Under the pieces are notes generated by a model, which saw only the letters and a list, made by a program, of their open reading frames with translations, did not search any database and had not been told where the DNA came from. Position numbers and translations under genes: made by a program. Positions 59,922-64,000 of a stretch of 64,000 nt of DNA are shown here, one piece after another; positions within the stretch are counted from its first letter, which is position 1; each line of letters begins with the position of its first letter. This DNA is from Panagrolaimus kolymaensis. Taxonomy: Eukaryota > Nematoda > Chromadorea > Rhabditida > Panagrolaimidae. The DNA lies in contig JAJQJQ010000012.1 of the NCBI GenBank assembly GCA_028622995.1, positions 4,092,001-4,156,000 on the forward strand, written 5' to 3'.

Positions 59922-60881
59922 TTAATTAAGGCCATAAATCTTTTTGGCGTTTGCAGTAGTCTTTTCTGCAACAAGTTTCGGATCAACACCCATAAAACCA
60001 GCAATAAGTTCACAAATAGCAGCTAAAGAACATGGTTCATTTCGTTTGAAAGATGAATGTTTGTGTAATTCTAATGCTTCAGGTGTTAGAGAGCTTCTGA
60101 TTTCAGCTGGAACCTTCTTATCTTCAACTTTAGCATACATATACGGTGCATCGGTTTCAAGTACCAACTTATCCAAAGGAATAATGTTGTTTTTCAAAGC
60201 GTGTTTTACACCATCTTCAGATTTATCTTTCCATAAAAAGCCTAAAAAGTTAGCTTTCGTTAAAATTAGGAGATCTTACAAACTTACCTGTTAATCCAAT
60301 GTAATAGCCTTTTTCAATATATTTCTTGGCTTCTTCAGCAGTACCCGTAAAACAATGAACAACAGCAGTGGGAAGATTTTCATACTTTCCTAAAGTTGCG
60401 TAAACATCTTCGAATGCATCTCTTTCATGGATGAACAATGGCTTTTGAAGTTCCACAGCAAGAGCAACTTGTTGATCAAAGACTTGTTTTTGAACATCTT
60501 GAGGCGAGTAGTTTCTATTGAAATCTAAACCACATTCACCAATAGCAACGCATTGAGGATTTGAAGCAAGAGTTCGAAGAGTTTCAATAGAGGTTGAAGT
60601 AAAGTCTTTAGCATCATGAGGATGAACACCAGCAGTAAAATACAAGAAACCAGGATAATCAGCAACCATTTTAGCAGCTTCTTTAGTTACTTCTTCTGAT
60701 GTACCAGTAATCATAATTTTTGATAAGCCTAAATACTTCTTTTGTTAAATAACATAAAATCATGTTTCACATTCATACCAGCATTTTTGGCTCTTGCCAA
60801 TACATCTTCCAAGTCATCTTTATATGCAGGATGTCCCAAATTTGCTCCAATATCCACCAATTCATAAGGAACGAGAGACAT
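59922..60881 (-). CDS. TATDN1: TatD-family deoxyribonuclease, TATDN1 homologue
   Basis: Exons 60881-60779, 60728-60288 and 60241-59922 give 287 residues. The N-terminus reads LVDIGANLGHPAYKDDLEDV; TATDN1 proteins lack the HxH of bacterial TatD at this point, and so does this one. Metal and catalytic residues follow: AGVHPHDAKD, GECGLDFNRNY, KPLFIHERDAFED, AVVHCFTGTAEEAKKYIEKG and LVLETDAPYM. The family are metal-dependent nucleases; TATDN1 has been linked to apoptotic DNA degradation and chromosome segregation. The final residues ANAKKIYGLN are as in the family. Confidence 0.95.
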
Positions 60882-61164
60882 TATGCGAGAAATAACTTTT
60901 GACATTCAACAAACAAACAAAAAAAAGCTCGAAAGAAAGTCTGTTTTTTTTTTTACGAAAAGACAAAACAAAATTCGAATGTCCCGCATTATTGCCTGGC
61001 AACATGCGCCTTTGCTTGAGGTAGCCTACTGTGGTCCCAAATTCAATGCTTGCGTCCTCTCTAACTTGCTGCATTTTTTTTTCAAAGTCTTTTTTTGCTT
61101 CCAACTTTTTTACAATCAAATCCCTTTATTATTATTTTTTATCTAATTCGTACAATCTTTACTT

Positions 61165-61311
61165 TTAAACGCTTTGTTTAATAGAATATTCGTGATATGA
61201 AATCATTCGATCGCCATTTGTATCGATTTCCCCCAAAACTGCATCAACGAGCTTTTCAAGATCTTCATCGGACATTGCATGGCTTGTTTCTTCGTGCGAG
61301 TGCGTGGCCGC
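61165..61311 (-). CDS. Stranded EF-hand exon, likely the second half of an MCFD2-like gene
   Basis: A TTTTAG acceptor precedes a 48-codon frame: AATHSHEETSHAMSDEDLEK, an EF-hand loop DTNGDRMISYHEY and SIKQSV stop. The first residues match, after LIK, what MCFD2 proteins have following their first EF-hand (compare ELIKAITHFH in the paralogue at 63120). The first half lies on the far side of the RPS15A gene, and no donor in the right phase is visible there, so the junction cannot be confirmed. Confidence 0.6.
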   Translation of the reverse strand, partial: AATHSHEETSHAMSDEDLEKLVDAVLGEIDTNGDRMISYHEYSIKQSV

Positions 61312-61406
61312 CTAAAATTATTTATTTTATTATTATGTTTCATATGCTTCATCTATATTGATTTTTATTTTAGGCTTCTTGACTCGAATCCCATCAGTGC
61401 TCAAAC

Positions 61407-61855
61407 ATGGTTCGCATGAGCGTATTGGCTGATGCCTTAAAAACTATCAACAATGCTGAAAAACGTGGTAAACGTCAAGTTATTGTTCGTCCTTCGTCAA
61501 AAGTTATTGTCCGATTCTTGACTGTGATGATGAAGCATGGTAAGTTTTAACAAAATCTTGTAAAATGTTATATATATTTCGCTTTTTTTTTTCAGGCTAC
61601 ATCGGTGAATTTGAAATTGTGGATGATCATCGTGCCAACAAAATTGTTATTAATCTTACTGGTCGTATCAACAAATGCGCTGTTGTTAGCCCTCGTTTCG
61701 ACATTCAACTCAAAGAACTCGAAAAGCACACCACCAGCTTATTGCCATCTCGTCAATTTGGTTACATCGTTATGACAACATCTGGTGGAATTATGGACCA
61801 TGAAGAAGCTCGTCGAAAGCATTTGGGTGGCAAGATCTTGGGATTCTTCTTTTAA
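61407..61855 (+). CDS. rps-22: 40S ribosomal protein S15a (uS8)
   Basis: Exons 61407-61539 and 61596-61855 give 130 residues, exactly the family length. The sequence is characteristic: [59 protein letters not shown] and [20 protein letters not shown], ending GGKILGFFF. It is a component of the small subunit that binds 18S rRNA. A TTATTTTAG acceptor about 35 bases before the ATG is a probable trans-splice or UTR splice site. It sits on the strand opposite to, and between the two parts of, an MCFD2-like gene. Confidence 0.98.
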
Positions 61856-61960
61856 TATGTTTCAACATTTGATTTTTGTCGGATCTATTTGGTCGCTTGT
61901 TGTTATCTTATTAAATGTTTAAAAAACTATTTTTGTGTTATGTTTTTGCAAATATGAATG

Positions 61961-62298
61961 TTAACTTAATTTAATTAGTTCGATGCCATCAATCACACCA
62001 TCTTGGTTGAGATCATGCATAGAAAAATAATGAAAGCGTTCACGTTCGGGATCAAGTTTAACGTTTTCAACGTCAATCTTGTTTTCAAGATGTTGTTTGA
62101 GATGCCTAAAAAAGATTGAAATGAGGTTTTTAAAGGGAGTGTTAAGGCTTTACTCTTTATCATGAACTTCATCAGTATTACCAAATTGCCGCATTTGAAT
62201 ACCTGAAAGATTTGGGTTTGGATCGGATAAAGCTTTCACTAGCTTGCAATATTACCTAAAGCTAATCCAAAAAGGTAAGAGAGGATGATAAGCTTCAT
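61961..62298 (-). CDS. MCFD2-like EF-hand protein, 5' part
   Basis: Exons 62298-62256, 62202-62154 and 62105-61961. A signal peptide (MKLIILSYLFGLALG) is followed by MRQFGNTDEVHDKEHLKQHL and a first EF-hand, MHDLNQDGVIDGIELIK, then LS and a stop. Intron positions match those of the paralogue at 63120. MCFD2 is an ER-lumen calcium-binding partner of the cargo receptor LMAN1 and has two EF-hands. Here the second EF-hand is only found 650 bases further on (61165-61311), beyond RPS15A. Either a non-canonical intron joins them or the gene is now truncated. Confidence 0.6.
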
Positions 62299-63119
62299 GA
62301 TGATGGAGATATGGATTTCGGTGATCTGAAAGCGGGAAAATTTTTAATATAAAATGACGTGGCGATCGATCATCATCATCATAGGCCTACAATAGCTCAA
62401 AAGTTTCCAATACAATCGACCGTTTTTTTTTGTTGTTGTTCACTCGTCGACGTTGTCTCTGTTTTCTCTTATCATAGCATCCTCAATATAAGGGAGCAAT
62501 GTTTTGTCAAATATTGCTTTTTTCATGCATTTTTTCTCTCTCGCGTTTATTCCATTCATAAAAACGTTTTTCGTGAATAGCTTGAGTTCGAAGCATATTA
62601 AAGAGTATTGCTTCGCTTTTGATCCTTTGATACCGTATTACCTCGATGATTCGAATAAAAACAATTTATTTTAAAACATTTAACAAAAAAAATTTAAACC
62701 ATAACCATTCATGTAACAGTAATAAATTACTATTCTCTGAAGAAGAAGAAAAATTATCACAGATATTTTGAAAACAAAAAAATTAATAAACAGTAAATAT
62801 TTTTTTGAACCGATGTTGTTATTGTTGATTGTTGAAGAGAGAAATTATGCAAGAAAATGAAACAACAAATCTCTAATGTTCAAATGCTTTGTTGGTGGAA
62901 AGGAAGAAGGAGCAGGAGGAGGAAGAAACAAGAATTATGCTTTTTAAAAATAAATACTGAGAGAAAATAAAGAGGCAAAGGCGAAGAAATAATTTAATTA
63001 AAATAATAAGCACCCATTGATTTTGATATATTCATTGTAGCGTGGTTTGGAAGAATAACAAAAAGTGAAAGAAAGTCATGGCAGGATTTTGAAGACTTAT
63101 TAGTGGGAACTTTCACATT
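62299..63119. other. Intergenic between the two MCFD2-like genes
   Basis: 5' flank of the first and 3' flank of the second gene. AT-rich, no other gene seen. Confidence 0.5.
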
Positions 63120-64000
63120 TTATAAAGATTGATGGCCAACACCGCCACCACCAGCAGCACCAGCACCTGCAGCTCCTCCACCAGAAGCTTGCATTTGAGC
63201 TTGATGAACTCGAGCAGCTTCTTCACGAGCTCGTTGAGCTCGAAGAAATTCACCATAATCAATAAAACCATCGCCATTATAATCATCCTCACGAAGAATG
63301 GAATCTATCATTTGTTCCAATTCTATTTCACTTGGAAGTGGTGGAGGTTGATTAGTGTTTAAATGTTGAGGTCCAGGGTTTTCTAAAATTATTCCAAGTT
63401 AAAGAATCAAAAATGTTGCTTCAAATGAGAGGCAAACCTTGATGAAAATGAGTTATGGCTTTAATCAATTCAACTCCATCCAATCGACCATTTCGGTCTA
63501 AATCATGCATATTAAAATAATGGAATTGGAGTTGTTCAGGAGTCATACTTGATGTTGGATCAACTTTTCCTTCTAAATGTTCTTTAATATGCCTAAAAAT
63601 ATGGTCATGTTAATTAACGAGGTTTTAGAAAAGCTTTTTTTTTATTGACAGCCAAAATTATTCCAAAAAATTGCCGTTCGATCGCAGAAAATTTTTTTGG
63701 TCATTTTAATCGAAAGCCTTTATTTCCTCAGGTGCTTTATTTAAATGATGGATAAATCTAACTTACTCTGCATCTTTAACAGCTTCACCACCAAATTGTT
63801 GTTGAGCTGGTGGAGTATCAGGGTTAGCTGGAGGAGGTTGTTGTTGCTGAGGTTGTTGTTGCTGAGCTTGTTGGGCATGAGCTAAAAAAAATCATCAACC
63901 TTAATCATTATCATTCCGAAAAATTTAATATCATTTTTTTATTTATTTATTTTACCTTGATGATGAGCTTGTGGTGGCTGATTTGCATCTGCTCCAGGAA
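63120..64000 (-). CDS. MCFD2-like EF-hand protein with Gln/Pro-rich N-terminal region (5' end outside window)
   Basis: Exons visible are about 64000-63957, 63882-63767, 63594-63440 and 63382-63120. The N-terminal exons are rich in Gln, Pro and Ala (QQPQQQQPPPANPDTPPAQQ). Then come HIKEHLEGKV, EF-hand 1 (MHDLDRNGRLDGVELIKAIT), a linker and EF-hand 2 (DDYNGDGFIDYGEFLRAQ), followed by a Gly/Ala-rich tail. The EF core is that of MCFD2-type ER calcium-binding proteins; the Gln/Pro-rich region is not part of the human protein. It is a tandem paralogue of the gene at 61961-62298, sharing the intron before HIKEHL. The start is off the window. Confidence 0.82.

Overview
The window is nuclear DNA of a nematode. 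It is very AT-rich. Its genes carry many short introns whose acceptors usually read TTTTTAG or TTTCAG, and several start codons lie just behind an isolated acceptor, as expected for trans-splicing. The proteins are animal housekeeping genes plus nematode-type chemoreceptors, a Cys-loop receptor with an anion-channel-type M2 and short secreted peptides. The frequent TTTTTAG acceptors suggest a clade IV worm (panagrolaimid or strongyloid), but that is an inference.

Layout. 1-5.0 kb: the 3' part of a coiled-coil, Lys-rich RRBP1/kinectin-like gene, then PTRH2. 5.1-11.4 kb: small secreted-peptide genes (a three-module Cys-rich precursor and two Tyr-rich precursors), two divergent tRNA-Pro genes, and a duplicated block that is nearly identical over about 290 non-coding bases. 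12.7-15 kb: an Srt-like chemoreceptor with a long hairpin in one intron. 16.4-18.1 kb: a divergent bZIP factor convergent with a secreted-protein gene that uses a GC-AG intron. 18.6-23 kb: mitochondrial IF2 and a 3-beta-HSD-like SDR. 23-25.9 kb: a 619-bp inverted-repeat element and AT-rich DNA. 25.9-28.8 kb: GPATCH11 and CWF19L1 in operon-like spacing. 29.3-32.9 kb: a cytochrome P450 with two palindromic elements and a minisatellite in its introns. 33-39.3 kb: the splicing helicase MOG-1/PRP16 divergent from the Pol I factor RRN3/TIF-IA. 39.3-42.7 kb: chemoreceptor exon relics and one intact receptor. 44.6-47.2 kb: a Cys-loop receptor with an EGF-like module. 50.4-54 kb: GANP/SAC3. 55.2-60.9 kb: a poly(A)/poly(U) polymerase-like gene with 14 decapeptide repeats, UMP synthase and TATDN1. 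61-64 kb: RPS15A lying between the parts of an MCFD2-like EF-hand gene, next to an MCFD2-like paralogue cut by the window edge.

Most genes are independent housekeeping functions: mRNA splicing (CWF19L1, MOG-1, probably GPATCH11), mRNA export (GANP), rRNA transcription (RRN3), translation (RPS15A, mIF2, PTRH2) and pyrimidine synthesis (UMPS). The unusual content is in the accessory DNA: peptide precursors with C-terminal basic/Gly residues, palindromic elements whose two arms change together, a near-identical non-coding duplication with a diverged relative upstream of the SDR gene, and gene architectures (EGF plus Cys-loop receptor; stranded EF-hand exon) that may be lineage-specific. Exon boundaries were placed by eye from GT/AG sites and reading frame.
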